Source of the DNA: Chitinophagaceae bacterium | GTDB lineage: Bacteria; Bacteroidota; Bacteroidia; Chitinophagales; Chitinophagaceae | Reading direction: 5' to 3' | Assembly (NCBI GenBank): GCA_947458275.1 | Contig: CANGYR010000015.1 | Location: 1-61,679, forward strand | DNA: 61,679 nucleotides | Part shown: piece after piece, positions 1 through 9,384 of the stretch | How positions within the stretch are numbered: position 1 is the stretch's first letter | Layout: the number at the start of each line of letters is the position of its first letter | The notes under the pieces: generated by a model | Seen by the model: the letters and a program-made list of their open reading frames with translations, nothing else | Database searches by the model: none | What the model was told of the DNA's origin: nothing | Translations under genes and position numbers: made by a program

Positions 1-2
1 AT

Positions 3-572
3 ACATTTACACCAGATCCCAATCAATGTGCCACAACGACCACGTTGGATGTAACGATAGCGTTGAATCCTGTGGTGGAGCTGGGTAGTCCGAGGATAGA
101 CATACTGGAAGGGGAGTCGATTACGCTTAGAGGAATTGTATCAGGAACTAACAGTTATGTATGGACGCCCACGACGAACATGACGGGCTCAACGACATTA
201 ACACCGGTGGTGAATCCGCTGAACGATGTTACATATACATTGACAGCCACTACTACAGATGGTTGTGTGGCGAAAGACGAAGTGCTGATTGTTGTGCTCA
301 ATGAGCTGATTATCCCAAATATATTTTCCCCGAACGGAGATGGTATCAATGACAGGTTTGTCATAGAGAACATTGAGAAGTACAAGGACGCTACGGTAGA
401 TATCTTCAACCGCTATGGCCAGCGACTGATGCGCTATGTGGGCGGTTACAACACGCCATGGGACGGGAGAGTAAATGGTAAGGATGTTCCGGTAGGAACG
501 TATTTTTATGTCATCATCCCGAATGCGGGAAAACGGAAAGTGATATCGGGAAGCATCTCTATAGTTCGATAG
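3..572 (+). CDS. C-terminal part of a secreted T9SS type B protein (gliding-motility-associated C-terminal domain)
   Basis: The frame is open from the left edge of the window, so this is the 3' end of a longer gene; 189 codons are visible. Residues about 15-95 look like a PKD/Ig-like beta-sandwich (acidic and Thr-rich, ending TYTLTATTTDGC). The last 90 residues are the typical type B sorting domain of the Por/type IX secretion system: IPNIFSPNGDGINDRF, then IFNRYGQ, then the TPWDG and VPVGTYFYVI motifs. In this family the domain directs the protein across the outer membrane, with release or attachment at the cell surface. The cargo function lies upstream and cannot be seen. There is an internal TTG at 45, but the reading frame clearly continues 5' of it. 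Confidence 0.9.
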   Translation, partial: TFTPDPNQCATTTTLDVTIALNPVVELGSPRIDILEGESITLRGIVSGTNSYVWTPTTNMTGSTTLTPVVNPLNDVTYTLTATTTDGCVAKDEVLIVVLNELIIPNIFSPNGDGINDRFVIENIEKYKDATVDIFNRYGQRLMRYVGGYNTPWDGRVNGKDVPVGTYFYVIIPNAGKRKVISGSISIVR

Positions 573-573
573 C

Positions 574-690
574 CGCGAAGCGGCGTTTGGATGGCGCTTC
601 GCGCGTTTGGTGTTTGGAGTTTGGTGTTTGGAGTTTTTGGTTAACCGTTAAACCCTTAAACCAGCGTAGCGACTTAAACCGTTAAACCCC
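574..690. repeat. Hairpin plus 7-bp word array (GTTTGGT/GTTTGGA), then TTAAACC words
   Basis: A hairpin pairs CGCGAAGCG (574-582) with CGCTTCGCG (595-603). It is followed by four exact heptamers alternating GTTTGGT and GTTTGGA (605-632), then GTTTTTGGTTAA, then words of the form TTAAACC up to 690. The forward G/T-rich words and the later C/A-rich words are partly complementary, so the gap between two convergent genes could fold into a long imperfect hairpin. A related block in opposite orientation lies at 43446-43505. Confidence 0.75.
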
Positions 691-695
691 ATTGA

Positions 696-1871
696 TTACA
701 ACACCCTGCTCACAGTCCCGTTCGACTTTTTCAGAATAAAGAGATGTTTGTTTTCGTAGTAATTAGGAATGTCTTTTTTCTCTCCTTTGATGGGTACGAA
801 ATTATACTTGCTGAAAACATCAAACGAAATATCATTGATATTTTTTCCGAATGCTTTGTGATGTTTAATTAGTAAACTTACGGTTGTAAAAACAGCCTCA
901 AAACCTTTGCAGGCAAAATCTGATGGGGGTTTTTTGTATTTTTTCAGGTAGGCGCCATCGACAAATTTGCTGAAAAAATTATTCTCATCTTTATAATAGG
1001 GGGATGTATAATAAAAAGAATAGTCGAAATTCTTTTTGAATCTGAATCCATCCCAGTTGGGCATTCCGATAAGCGTGATATCGTACTTCTTTTTGACTGA
1101 GTTCAGCGCTTCTGCCAAATCGGTACAAAATTGTTCATCAAGACTTCCTCCAATGATGATGTTTTTTCTGGTGCTGTCTAACTTACTTAAAACCAGATTA
1201 AAATTGCTGTCAATTAAAATGGTTCTTACATTCAACAATGTATTGCCATCAGGCTGATTGATATTATTGAAATATCCCGATATCCGGTCTTCCTGATTTC
1301 CTTTTTTTCTTGTATGAATTAAGTTGTCGGAAGAGTGGTTTTGCAGTAAATATGCAAAGATTGCTTCGCAATGGGTTTTGAGTGTTGAGTTGATTATGAA
1401 GAGATTCGGGTTGTCAATAATCCCGCCATCATTTGGATAAGTGGCGGAAATGAATGGAATATTTTTTTGTCGCGCAAAATTCGCCAGTTGCATGTATTCT
1501 TCATCCTTTACAGATCCTATCAGCAGTGATACATTGTCAAGCTCATGAGATTCTATTAATGAGGATATTTTTTTTGATGAAGATTTCGAGTCATAAATAT
1601 GCGCCTGCAACTTTGATTCAGTGATACTCAAAGTATCAATTGCAATCTGTGCACCTAATACAAAGTCAAGTCCCGGTAAAACAAATCGCGGGAATTTTTT
1701 TTCGTATTTGTAATAATTGTTCGAGAATAAAGAGTCCAGATAAAGTGGTGCAAAAATAGCAATCTTGTATGAGGCAGCTGAGCTTGCATCTTTTTGTTGT
1801 GCATTTGCGGCAGAGAAGAATAGCGAAAAAATAAAGATGCAAATTGTAATAAAAGTTCGCTTCATTCTCAT
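696..1871 (-). CDS. Secreted periplasmic-binding-protein-like (type I fold) protein, function unknown
   Basis: The protein is 391 aa from the ATG at 1871, which opens a clear signal peptide (MRMKRTF, hydrophobic core, cleavage near AANAQQ). A longer frame from 1925 overlaps the end of guaA and puts polar residues before the signal, so it was not chosen. The mature part begins KIAIFAPLYLDSLF and has the alternation of beta strands and helices of type I periplasmic binding proteins (LLIGSVKDEEY, IPFISATYPNDGG, YDITLIGMPNWDGF). Bacteroidota encode many such proteins, often with LysM repeats, but no LysM is seen here. It lies 44 bp after guaA on the same strand and is probably co-transcribed. The ligand is unknown; a transport role is not shown, as no ABC permease is nearby. 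Confidence 0.75.
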   Translation of the reverse strand: MRMKRTFITICIFIFSLFFSAANAQQKDASSAASYKIAIFAPLYLDSLFSNNYYKYEKKFPRFVLPGLDFVLGAQIAIDTLSITESKLQAHIYDSKSSSKKISSLIESHELDNVSLLIGSVKDEEYMQLANFARQKNIPFISATYPNDGGIIDNPNLFIINSTLKTHCEAIFAYLLQNHSSDNLIHTRKKGNQEDRISGYFNNINQPDGNTLLNVRTILIDSNFNLVLSKLDSTRKNIIIGGSLDEQFCTDLAEALNSVKKKYDITLIGMPNWDGFRFKKNFDYSFYYTSPYYKDENNFFSKFVDGAYLKKYKKPPSDFACKGFEAVFTTVSLLIKHHKAFGKNINDISFDVFSKYNFVPIKGEKKDIPNYYENKHLFILKKSNGTVSRVL

Positions 1872-1915
1872 TTTATTTGAACACACGTGAAAGTCTGATT
1901 TATTATGAATTTTTT

Positions 1916-3451
1916 TTACTCCCATTCAATCGTCGCAGGCGGTTTGCTGCTGATGTCATATACCACTCTGTTGATGCCTTTTACATTGTTGATGATTTCG
2001 TTGGAAACATCGGCAAGGAATTCGTAGGGGAGATGTGCCCAGTCTGCCGTCATGCCATCTACAGAGGTAACAGCTCTCAACGCCACTGTATATTCATAGG
2101 TTCTTTCATCGCCCATCACACCCACGCTTTTTACAGGTAGCAAGATAGCGCCAGCTTGCCATACTTTTTTATAGAGACCGGTTTTCTTCAGTAATTTAAC
2201 ATATACATCATCGGCAGCCTGTAAAAGTGCTACTTTTTCTTTCGTGACTTCTCCCAAAATTCTAATGCCCAGACCGGGACCCGGGAAAGGATGTCTGTCA
2301 AGTATATCGGAAGGAATACCTAGCTCCGTGCCGATTTTTCTGACTTCATCTTTGAATAGCGTTCTCAACGGTTCAACCAATTTCAATTTCATTTTCTCAG
2401 GAAGTCCGCCAACATTGTGGTGAGATTTAATTGTAACAGATGGACCATGAACAGAAACAGATTCAATCACATCCGGATAGATAGTTCCCTGTCCGAGGTA
2501 ACTAATGTCTTTCAGTTTATGTGCTTCCTCGTCAAATATGTCAATGAATGAACTGCCGATGGCTTTTCTTTTATCTTCAGGAAGAATTTTTCCGGAAAGA
2601 TTTTTGTAAAAATATTCACTTGCATCAACGCCACTAACGTTAAGGCCTAGCTGCTGATATATTTTCAACACTTCTTCAAATTCATTTTTTCTCAGCAATC
2701 CATTGTCGACAAAAATTCCGTACAGATTTTTACCGATGGCTTTATGTATGAGTGTTGCGGCTACTGTGCTGTCAACGCCTCCGCTAAGTCCCATCACCAC
2801 TTTGCTGTCGCCCAGTTGTTCCTTCAGTGAAGCGATGGTATCTGTTATAAAATGCGCCGGCGTCCAGTCGCAGGAGCAACCGCAGATTTTAGTAAGAAAA
2901 TTATTGAGTATTTTTTTTCCTTCGGTGGAATGATATACTTCCGGGTGAAACTGCAGTCCGTAAATTTTATTTTTCAGAGTATTACCTGAACTGAAAGCGG
3001 CAACGGGAATACTCTCCGTATTTCCCAGAATATCAAAACCTTCCGGAAGTTTTTTGATGGTATCGCTGTGGCTCATCCAAACCTGAGTGGAAGGGGAGAT
3101 GCCATCAAGCAATTCGTTTTTTTCTGTTGTAATAAAACTAGCCCGGCCATATTCCCTTTTATTGCTTTTATCTACAATGCCGCCGAATACTTTGGCAGTC
3201 AGTTGCGCGCCATAACAAATTCCAAGTACAGGGAGTTTATCTGTGATACTTTTTACATCAATAATCGGCGCTTTTTCATCATTAACAGAGAAAGGGGAGC
3301 CGGATAAAATGACGCCTTTCAACTGGATGTTATATTCGATGTCTTTGTGATAAGGGACGATTTCGCAGTAGACATTTGCTTCCCGGACAGCCCTGGCTAT
3401 CAGTTGGGTATATTGTGAACCGAAATCTAATATGAGTATCTTTTCTGTCAT
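1916..3451 (-). CDS. guaA: GMP synthase (glutamine-hydrolysing)
   Basis: This 511-aa enzyme converts XMP to GMP with ATP and glutamine, the last step of guanine nucleotide synthesis in the cytosol. The N-terminal class I glutamine amidotransferase domain has its nucleophile in GICYGAQ (Cys79) and the His169/Glu171 pair in QFHPEV. The ATP-pyrophosphatase domain has the P-loop SGGVDS near residue 223, and the C-terminal dimerisation domain ends with the conserved KPPATIEWE. The start at 3451 ([11 protein letters not shown]) matches the family; a frame opening 20 codons earlier would run through the promoter. Length agrees with other bacterial GuaA (about 510-525 aa). It is divergent from rpsJ. 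Confidence 0.97.
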   Translation of the reverse strand: MTEKILILDFGSQYTQLIARAVREANVYCEIVPYHKDIEYNIQLKGVILSGSPFSVNDEKAPIIDVKSITDKLPVLGICYGAQLTAKVFGGIVDKSNKREYGRASFITTEKNELLDGISPSTQVWMSHSDTIKKLPEGFDILGNTESIPVAAFSSGNTLKNKIYGLQFHPEVYHSTEGKKILNNFLTKICGCSCDWTPAHFITDTIASLKEQLGDSKVVMGLSGGVDSTVAATLIHKAIGKNLYGIFVDNGLLRKNEFEEVLKIYQQLGLNVSGVDASEYFYKNLSGKILPEDKRKAIGSSFIDIFDEEAHKLKDISYLGQGTIYPDVIESVSVHGPSVTIKSHHNVGGLPEKMKLKLVEPLRTLFKDEVRKIGTELGIPSDILDRHPFPGPGLGIRILGEVTKEKVALLQAADDVYVKLLKKTGLYKKVWQAGAILLPVKSVGVMGDERTYEYTVALRAVTSVDGMTADWAHLPYEFLADVSNEIINNVKGINRVVYDISSKPPATIEWE

Positions 3452-3459
3452 AGAGGGTG

Positions 3460-3492
3460 CAAAAATAGAGGATTTCAAAAAACTTTCATCAA
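3460..3492 (-). promoter_or_regulatory. Probable guaA promoter (-7 box TATTTTTG)
   Basis: Read on the minus strand, TATTTTTG (3460-3467) fits the Bacteroidota -7 consensus TAnnTTTG. A TTG lies 22 bp upstream (3490-3492). The box ends 9 bp before the guaA ATG, so the leader would be very short. It lies back to back with the rpsJ promoter; the -33 elements are only a few bases apart. Confidence 0.5.
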
Positions 3493-3495
3493 TTC

Positions 3496-3526
3496 TTTGC
3501 AGTTTAAACAAACACCCTTACCTTTG
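3496..3526 (+). promoter_or_regulatory. Promoter of the S10-spc ribosomal operon
   Basis: TTTG (3496-3499), a 19-bp spacer and TACCTTTG (3519-3526) match the Bacteroidota primary sigma consensus TTTG-N19-TAnnTTTG exactly. Transcription would begin near 3532, giving a leader of about 35 nt before rpsJ. It is the only full-consensus promoter I recognised in this cluster. Confidence 0.75.
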
Positions 3527-3566
3527 CATCCCAATTCAAAAACGGATTTTAAAAAGTTCTTTATAT

Positions 3567-3872
3567 ATGTCACAAAGAATCAGAATTAAACTACAGTCTT
3601 ACGATCACAATTTAGTAGATAAATCTGCTGAGAAAATCGTTAAAACTGTACGCAGTACAGGTGCAGTGGTAACAGGTCCTATTCCTTTGCCAACACACAA
3701 GAAAATTTTCACTGTATTGCGTTCGCCTCACGTAAACAAAAAAGCACGTGAGCAGTTTCAATTGTGCACGCACAAACGTTTATTAGATATCTACACCAGC
3801 ACAAGCCGTACGGTTGATGCCCTGAGCAAACTGGATTTACCAAGTGGTGTGGATGTTGAGATCAAGGCCTGA
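3567..3872 (+). CDS. rpsJ: 30S ribosomal protein S10
   Basis: The protein has 101 aa and begins [18 protein letters not shown], with the conserved [22 protein letters not shown] segment typical of S10. It is a 30S head protein and, in other bacteria, also NusE in antitermination. The ATG at 3567 was chosen because upstream in-frame codons would run through the promoter. It is the first gene of this cluster; in most Bacteroidota fusA would precede it, but guaA lies there on the other strand. Confidence 0.97.
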   Translation: MSQRIRIKLQSYDHNLVDKSAEKIVKTVRSTGAVVTGPIPLPTHKKIFTVLRSPHVNKKAREQFQLCTHKRLLDIYTSTSRTVDALSKLDLPSGVDVEIKA

Positions 3873-3982
3873 TGAACCTTCCCGAATAACGGGATAGGCA
3901 TGAGGTAAGCTCTTAAAAAGAAAAAATTTGAACGCCTAAGTCTCACTCCAACGGAGAGACCGCTGGGTATAAACACACAGAT
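3873..3982 (+). other. rpsJ-rplC spacer with two small stem-loops
   Basis: This 110-bp gap holds CCCG-AATAA-CGGG (around 3884-3896) and, near 3942-3962, a stem of GTCT with AGAC and CTCC with GGAG around an AAC loop. No T-run follows either one, so they do not look like terminators. They could be an internal leader in front of rplC, for instance for feedback by a ribosomal protein, but I do not recognise a known leader family. Confidence 0.3.
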
Positions 3983-4600
3983 ATGAAAAGTATTATTGGT
4001 AAGAAAATTGGCATGACCAGTATTTTCGATACTGCCGGCAAACAAACTGCCGTTACTGTAATTGAAGCAGGTCCATGCATAGTTACACAAAAGAAAACCG
4101 TTGAGACTGACGGTTACAATGCATTGCAAATTGCATTTGGCGACAAAAAAGAAAAGCACTCCACTAAGTCAGAAATCAATCATTTCTCTAAAGCCGGTAC
4201 GGCCCCAAAAAGAATCGTAAAAGAAATACGCGATAGCGAAACAGATAAAAATGTTGGTGAATCCATCACTGTAGACATTTTTGCCGAAGGAGATACTGTT
4301 GCCGTTGTAGGTACTACAAAAGGTAAAGGTTTCCAGGGTGTTGTTAAACGCCATGGCTTCAGCGGGGTAGGTGAGCAATCGCATGGTCAGCACGATCGTC
4401 AGAGAGCGCCCGGTTCTATCGGTAACTCATCTGATGCGAGCCGTGTATTCAAAGGTATGCGCATGGCCGGTCGTATGGGCGGAGATCGCGTAAAAATGAA
4501 AGGATTGAAAGTAGTGAAAATTTTCTCTGATAAAAACTACATCCTTGTCAGCGGTTCTGTTCCCGGACACAACGGATCAATTGTTTTAATTCAAAAATAA
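3983..4600 (+). CDS. rplC: 50S ribosomal protein L3
   Basis: The protein has 205 aa, starting MKSIIGKKIGMTSIF. The central GKGFQGVVKRHGFSG and the arm GSIGNSSDASRVFKGMRMAG are diagnostic; L3 binds 23S rRNA near the peptidyl transferase centre and nucleates 50S assembly. At the position where E. coli has the glutamine methylated by PrmB (GSIGQ), this protein has asparagine. Confidence 0.97.
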   Translation: MKSIIGKKIGMTSIFDTAGKQTAVTVIEAGPCIVTQKKTVETDGYNALQIAFGDKKEKHSTKSEINHFSKAGTAPKRIVKEIRDSETDKNVGESITVDIFAEGDTVAVVGTTKGKGFQGVVKRHGFSGVGEQSHGQHDRQRAPGSIGNSSDASRVFKGMRMAGRMGGDRVKMKGLKVVKIFSDKNYILVSGSVPGHNGSIVLIQK

Positions 4601-4636
4601 ATCTGGCACAACGCTTAGCGTGTAAAAAATATAACA

Positions 4637-5257
4637 ATGCAATTAGACATCATTAATACCAAAGGAGAAAAGACCGGAAGAACGATTGAACTGCCGGAGT
4701 ATATATTTGGCATTGAGCCGAACGATCACGTTATCTACCTTGCCGTAAAACAATACCAGGCTGCACAACGCCAGGGTACGCACAAGGTTAAGACGCGTAT
4801 GGAAGTAAAAGGTTCTTCTAAGAAATTGCACAAGCAAAAAGGAACCGGAGGTGCACGTAAAGGTAATCTCAGAAACCCATTGTATAAAGGTGGTGGTACC
4901 ATATTCGGACCTAAGCCGCATAAATATGACATCAAGTTGAACAGAAGGGTGAAAGACCTTGCAAAGGCGAGTGCTTTAGCTTACAAGGCAAAAGAGAATG
5001 CCATTGTAATTCTGGAAGATGTTAATATGGAAGCGCCTAAAACAAAAACATTCGCAGGTATTTTAAAAAGTCTGAACATTGATAACAAGAAATCATTGTT
5101 TGTTATTCCTGAATACAATGATAATTTTTATCTGAGTTTGAGAAATGTACCGGGAGTAAATGGCTCTGTGCTGAAAGATGTAAATACATACGAAATCCTT
5201 GATGCGAATGTGCTGGTGTTGACTGAAAAAGCAGCGAAGTTGTTGACGGAAGAATAA
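4637..5257 (+). CDS. rplD: 50S ribosomal protein L4
   Basis: The protein has 206 aa. The basic extended loop is visible (HKQKGTGGARKGNLRNPLYKGG, about residues 55-77), which reaches the exit tunnel. In enterobacteria L4 also represses its own operon; nothing here shows whether this holds in this phylum. It begins 36 bp after rplC, and a 7-bp word array follows its stop codon. Confidence 0.97.
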   Translation: MQLDIINTKGEKTGRTIELPEYIFGIEPNDHVIYLAVKQYQAAQRQGTHKVKTRMEVKGSSKKLHKQKGTGGARKGNLRNPLYKGGGTIFGPKPHKYDIKLNRRVKDLAKASALAYKAKENAIVILEDVNMEAPKTKTFAGILKSLNIDNKKSLFVIPEYNDNFYLSLRNVPGVNGSVLKDVNTYEILDANVLVLTEKAAKLLTEE

Positions 5258-5258
5258 G

Positions 5259-5304
5259 TCACTTCGTGAGGTTTGTGGTTTATGGTTTGTGGTTTTTAGT
5301 TTTA
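5259..5304. repeat. C-TTC-G hairpin plus five exact 7-bp words between rplD and rplW
   Basis: The hairpin TCAC-TTC-GTGA (5259-5269) starts one base after the rplD stop. It is followed by exact heptamers GGTTTGT, GGTTTAT, GGTTTGT, GGTTTTT and AGTTTTA (5270-5304). The layout, small hairpin with TTC loop then G/T heptamers, is the same as at 574-632 and 20217-20275. Confidence 0.75.
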
Positions 5305-5362
5305 TCTACCGAGTGTAGTTAAGTTTTTTAAATTTTGACTTTTAAATTTTAAATTTTTAATA

Positions 5363-5662
5363 ATGAAACTGTCTGATGTAATTATAAAGCCGATTTTGTC
5401 TGAGAAGGCAAATAAGCAATCAGAAAAACTGAATCGCTACTCTTTTGTGGTGGACAGAAAAGCAAACAAGCTTGAAATTAAAAAAGCTGTTGAGTTGTTT
5501 TACGGTGTTCAGGTAGAGGATGTGAACACAGCGGTTATGCCTTCTAAATTGAAAGCTAAGTATACAAAAGCCGGATTCATCGTAGGTCGCAAGCCTGCAA
5601 AGAAAAAAGCACTGGTTACCGTAGCAGAAGGTGAGACAATAGATTTGTACGGAAATATTTAA
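5363..5662 (+). CDS. rplW: 50S ribosomal protein L23
   Basis: The protein has 99 aa, beginning MKLSDVIIKPILSEKANKQ, with the VDRKANKLEIKKAVELFYGV core found in all bacterial L23. It sits at the exit of the ribosomal tunnel and docks trigger factor and SRP. The gap before it (105 bp) carries the 7-bp array; no promoter was recognised there. Confidence 0.96.
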   Translation: MKLSDVIIKPILSEKANKQSEKLNRYSFVVDRKANKLEIKKAVELFYGVQVEDVNTAVMPSKLKAKYTKAGFIVGRKPAKKKALVTVAEGETIDLYGNI

Positions 5663-5734
5663 TCAATAAGAGAATAGCAATTAAAGAATGGTGGTCAGCA
5701 CCGCAAAGTTTTGACAAAATAAAAAAGATTTAAA

Positions 5735-6577
5735 ATGGCATTAAGAAAATACAAACCCATTACAGCAGGAACTCGTTGGAGAATTGGTAATGCGTATGCA
5801 GAGGTAACTACCAATGTTCCTGAAAAATCCCTTGTTGAGAAGAAAACCTCAACTGCAGGAAGAAATGCGCAGGGTAGAAGATCTATGCGTTACAGAGGTG
5901 CTGGTAATAAAATTCAGTATCGTATAATTGATTTCAAAAGAGATAAAAAAGATATTCCTGCAACTGTTAAGACAATAGAGTACGATCCAAATCGTACAGC
6001 ATTTATCGCTTTGCTGTCTTATGCCGACGGAGAGAAAAGATATATTCTTGCTCCTCAGGGATTGCAAGTTGGACAAACTGTAATAAGCGGTGACAGTGTT
6101 GCACCTGAATTGGGTAATGCGTTGATGCTTAAACACATGCCTTTGGGTACCAATGTGCACAATATTGAAATGCAGCCTAGCCAGGGTGGTATTCTGGTGC
6201 GCAGTGCAGGTACATCGGCTCAGTTGACCAACAAGGAAGAAAAATATGCTGTAATAAAAATGCCAAGCGGTGAGTTGAGAAAAGTATTGATCAACTGCTA
6301 TGCAACTGTTGGGGTTACCAGCAACAGCGATCATAATCTTGAATCTGTAGGTAAAGCCGGTCGTAATCGCTGGAAAGGAATTCGTCCACGTACAAGAGCC
6401 GTAGCGATGAACCCTGTTGATCACCCGATGGGTGGTGGTGAAGGTAGAGCGTCTGGTGGTCACCCACGTAGCCGTAAAGGTAAATATGCTAAAGGAGAGA
6501 TTACTCGTACAAGAGGTAAAGGATCTGATAAGCTGATTATCCAAAGAAGAAATGGTAAAAAATTACCTAACAAATAA
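5735..6577 (+). CDS. rplB: 50S ribosomal protein L2
   Basis: The protein has 280 aa. The C-terminal signature [14 protein letters not shown] with the essential histidine is present, along with the basic tail. L2 binds 23S rRNA and is needed for subunit joining and peptidyl transfer. Length is as expected (about 275 aa). Confidence 0.97.
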   Translation: MALRKYKPITAGTRWRIGNAYAEVTTNVPEKSLVEKKTSTAGRNAQGRRSMRYRGAGNKIQYRIIDFKRDKKDIPATVKTIEYDPNRTAFIALLSYADGEKRYILAPQGLQVGQTVISGDSVAPELGNALMLKHMPLGTNVHNIEMQPSQGGILVRSAGTSAQLTNKEEKYAVIKMPSGELRKVLINCYATVGVTSNSDHNLESVGKAGRNRWKGIRPRTRAVAMNPVDHPMGGGEGRASGGHPRSRKGKYAKGEITRTRGKGSDKLIIQRRNGKKLPNK

Positions 6578-6637
6578 TTAAACGTCACAATTGTTAAAAT
6601 ATCCGATTAGGTTCGGAAAATAAACACAGAAAAAAAC

Positions 6638-6907
6638 ATGGCTCGTTCGTTAAAAAAAGGTCCTTACGTAGAAGCGAAACTTGAGAAAAAAGTAAATGCT
6701 ATCGTAGAGGGTAAAGCAAAGAAAACAGTTGTCAAAACATGGAGTCGCAGAAGTACTATCACTCCTGATTTTGTTGGACAGACATTTGCAGTACACAATG
6801 GAAACAAATTCATTCCTGTTTATGTAACTGAATTCATGGTAGGACATAAATTGGGAGAGTTTGCACCTACAAGAAACTTCAGAGGCCACTCAAGTAAAAA
6901 AATGTAA
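6638..6907 (+). CDS. rpsS: 30S ribosomal protein S19
   Basis: The protein has 89 aa, beginning [15 protein letters not shown] and ending with the conserved [15 protein letters not shown]. It lies in the 30S head, paired with S13. Confidence 0.97.
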   Translation: MARSLKKGPYVEAKLEKKVNAIVEGKAKKTVVKTWSRRSTITPDFVGQTFAVHNGNKFIPVYVTEFMVGHKLGEFAPTRNFRGHSSKKM

Positions 6908-6944
6908 TTAAAATCGTTTAAGGCTTAAAGCCACGAGGAATGAA

Positions 6945-6976
6945 CCTCAAACTTTAAACCATTAAACCATTAAACT
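6945..6976. repeat. Short word array (CATTAAAC) between rpsS and rplV
   Basis: CCTCAAAC, TTTAAAC and two exact CATTAAAC units run to just before the rplV start. The words belong to the same YTNAAACC class as those at 645-690 and 16303-16379. Confidence 0.55.
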
Positions 6977-6983
6977 AATAATA

Positions 6984-7418
6984 ATGGAAGCAATAGCAAA
7001 ATTGAATAATTATCCAACATCGCCTCGCAAGATGCGTTTGCTGGCAGATTTAATTCGCGGAATGAAAGTTGAAAAGGCATTGGCTATTTTGGAGCACAAT
7101 CCAAAACATCCTGCTGTTCCTTTACGTAAGCTGGTGGTTTCAGCGATCAGCAACTGGAAGCAAAAAAATGAAGGCGCCGATGAGTCCGCTTTGGTAGTTA
7201 AGACAATTTTTGTAGATGGAGCAAGAGTAATCAAGCGTATGCGTCCCGCTCCGCAAGGTCGCGGATACAGAGTGCGCAAACGCAGCAACCACGTCACAGT
7301 GATTGTAGATGCTGTTAGTATTGGCGCTCCAAGAGCTGAAGTTGCTGAAGTTGTTGCAGAAGAGGTTAAGCCAGCTAAAGCAGCAGCGACTAAAAAAGCA
7401 AAAACTAAAAAAGACTAA
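6984..7418 (+). CDS. rplV: 50S ribosomal protein L22
   Basis: The protein has 144 aa, longer than the usual 110-120. The core ([15 protein letters not shown], then [20 protein letters not shown]) is standard; the last 30 residues are an Ala/Lys/Glu-rich extension ending KKAKTKKD, probably disordered. L22 lines the exit tunnel. Confidence 0.96.
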   Translation: MEAIAKLNNYPTSPRKMRLLADLIRGMKVEKALAILEHNPKHPAVPLRKLVVSAISNWKQKNEGADESALVVKTIFVDGARVIKRMRPAPQGRGYRVRKRSNHVTVIVDAVSIGAPRAEVAEVVAEEVKPAKAAATKKAKTKKD

Positions 7419-7446
7419 TACACAAACAAATTTTTAAAAACCAAAT

Positions 7447-8232
7447 ATGGGTCAGAAAACAAATCCGATAGGTGCAAGAGTAGGAATCATCCGCGGCTGG
7501 GATAGTAACTGGTATGCTCACAAAAAAGATTATGCCGGCAAACTGATTGAAGATCATAAAATCAGAAATTATCTCAATGCACGTATCAGCAAAGCTGGTA
7601 TTGCAAAAATCGTTATTGAGCGTACGCTGAATAAACTGATTGTAACCATCCATACTTCCAAACCTGGTATCATCATCGGTAAAGGTGGTGGAGAGGTAGA
7701 CAGAATCAAAGAGGAGTTGAAGAAACTTTGCGGTAAGGAAGATGTACAAATCAACATTCTTGAAATTCGTCGCCCTGAATTGGATGCGAATATAGTAGCA
7801 GATACCATTGCCCGTCAGTTGGAAAATCGTATCAACTACAAGCGTGCGATTAAAATGTCTATCGCCTCAGCATTGCGTATGGGAGCTGAAGGGATTAAAG
7901 TGAAAGTAGGCGGTCGTTTGGGTGGAGCTGAGATTGCCCGTAGCGAGGAAATTAAACAAGGTCGTACACCATTGCATACGCTTCGTATGGATATTGATTA
8001 TGCAAGTGTATTTGCTTTAACTGTTTATGGAAAGATAGGTATCAAAGTTTGGATTTGTAAAGGTGAGGTTTTGGGTAAGAGAGATTTGAATCCAAACGTG
8101 ATTGCCGGAGGTAAGTCAGAGCCAGGTGCTGAAAGAGCGCAAGGTGGTTTTGAAAGAAGAGATGACAGAAGAGGCGGAGGAAGAGGTGGAGATAGAGGCG
8201 GTGACCGTCGTGGTGGTGGCGGCAGAAAATAA
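7447..8232 (+). CDS. rpsC: 30S ribosomal protein S3 with RGG-rich tail
   Basis: The protein has 261 aa. The KH domain signature [17 protein letters not shown] is near residues 76-92, followed by the S3 C-terminal domain. After about residue 225 it carries a tail of Arg, Gly and Asp ending [11 protein letters not shown], an RGG-box-like segment that may add RNA contacts. S3 forms part of the mRNA entry channel. An exact 8-bp word array follows within 10 bp of the stop. Confidence 0.96.
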   Translation: MGQKTNPIGARVGIIRGWDSNWYAHKKDYAGKLIEDHKIRNYLNARISKAGIAKIVIERTLNKLIVTIHTSKPGIIIGKGGGEVDRIKEELKKLCGKEDVQINILEIRRPELDANIVADTIARQLENRINYKRAIKMSIASALRMGAEGIKVKVGGRLGGAEIARSEEIKQGRTPLHTLRMDIDYASVFALTVYGKIGIKVWICKGEVLGKRDLNPNVIAGGKSEPGAERAQGGFERRDDRRGGGRGGDRGGDRRGGGGRK

Positions 8233-8240
8233 TCTGATCA

Positions 8241-8304
8241 GTCATTGCCAAATCGTCGAATTATCGCATTGCCGAATTGTCAAATTGTCAAATTGTATAA
8301 CTGT
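8241..8304. repeat. Exact 8-bp word array (CAAATTGT type) between rpsC and rplP
   Basis: Eight consecutive octamers stay in one register from 8241 to 8304, with consensus CRAATTGT; two adjacent units (8281-8296) are identical. All point the same way and no reverse block is seen. The array fills most of the 87-bp gap inside the ribosomal operon. Confidence 0.8.
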
Positions 8305-8319
8305 TTTAAAAAATAAAAG

Positions 8320-8742
8320 ATGTTACAACCAAAAAGAACCAAACACAGAAAGACCCAGAAAGGCAGAATGAAGGGGAACACGAAAAGAGGGGCCACTTTA
8401 GCTTTCGGAACTTTTGGATTAAAAGCTTTGGATAGTGTATGGTTAACCAACCGTCAGATTGAAAGTGCTCGTCAGGCAATGACGCGTCACATGAAACGTG
8501 AAGGAAATGTATGGATCAGGATTTTCCCTGACAAACCAATTACTGCTAAGCCTGCAGAGGTAAGGATGGGTAAAGGTAAAGGTAACCCTGAAGGATGGGC
8601 TGCTATTGTTCAACCCGGTCGCATTCTTTTCGAAGCGGATGGCGTTTCAATGCAGGTAGCCAAAGAAGCATTTGAACTGGCTGCTCAAAAGTTGCCTATT
8701 CTTACAAAGTTTGTTGTCAGCAGAGATTATTCAGCAGCATAA
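8320..8742 (+). CDS. rplP: 50S ribosomal protein L16
   Basis: The protein has 140 aa, beginning [19 protein letters not shown]. The [11 protein letters not shown] motif identifies L16, which helps organise the tRNA acceptor-arm binding region in the A site. Confidence 0.97.
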   Translation: MLQPKRTKHRKTQKGRMKGNTKRGATLAFGTFGLKALDSVWLTNRQIESARQAMTRHMKREGNVWIRIFPDKPITAKPAEVRMGKGKGNPEGWAAIVQPGRILFEADGVSMQVAKEAFELAAQKLPILTKFVVSRDYSAA

Positions 8743-8788
8743 GACAAACCCAAAAAAAAGTTCAGCGAATTATTTAAAACAATAAAAG

Positions 8789-8998
8789 ATGTCTAAAAAA
8801 GTGGATTTCGTAAAAAGCATTTCCGGCTTAAACGAAGCAGAATTAACAGCAAGAATTAAAGAAGATGAGCTGCGCATTAAGAAACTTTCTTTCTCGCATT
8901 CTCTTACTCCTTTGGAAAATCCTCAAAACATTCGTTCTTTAAGGAGAGATATTGCACGTTTAAAAACTCAATTAAGAAAATTGCAAATTGGAGCGTAA
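8789..8998 (+). CDS. rpmC: 50S ribosomal protein L29
   Basis: The protein has 69 aa, a two-helix protein with FSHSLTPLENPQNIRSLRR and the IARLKTQLR helix of L29. It lies near the tunnel exit beside L23. Confidence 0.94.
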   Translation: MSKKVDFVKSISGLNEAELTARIKEDELRIKKLSFSHSLTPLENPQNIRSLRRDIARLKTQLRKLQIGA

Positions 8999-9014
8999 TC
9001 CAATAAAATAATAA

Positions 9015-9290
9015 ATGATGGAAACAACTAACAAAATAGAAAGAAATTTAAGGAAGACAAAAATTGGTGTGGTGTCCAGTAATAAAATGGATAAGACCAT
9101 CACTGTGAAAGTTGAGCGTAAGATCAAGCATCCGCTTTACGGAAAGTTCCTTAAAAAGACTAACAGCTTCCACGCTCATGATGAGAAAAATGAGTGCAGC
9201 ATCGGCGATACTGTAAAAATCATGGAGAGCCGTCCGCTGAGCAAAACAAAACGCTGGAGACTGGTAGAGGTTATCGAAAAAGTTAAGTAG
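9015..9290 (+). CDS. rpsQ: 30S ribosomal protein S17
   Basis: The protein has up to 91 aa. Conserved [14 protein letters not shown] and the C-terminal [15 protein letters not shown] are clear. Two ATG codons are adjacent (9015 and 9018) and either could be the start. S17 binds helix 11 of 16S rRNA early in assembly. Confidence 0.95.
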   Translation: MMETTNKIERNLRKTKIGVVSSNKMDKTITVKVERKIKHPLYGKFLKKTNSFHAHDEKNECSIGDTVKIMESRPLSKTKRWRLVEVIEKVK

Positions 9291-9384
9291 TATTTATGCG
9301 GTATTATTACTGTAACGACTACACGAAATTTTAAATGATTTATTAAAAAGCTTCGGTTGTGTACGAAGCAAAAAGAAAAATAAA

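Noticed and set aside
1872..1925. Longer start for the binding-protein-like gene (from 1925)
   Set aside because: It would overlap the end of guaA and place 18 polar residues before a good signal peptide; the ATG at 1871 explains the sequence better.
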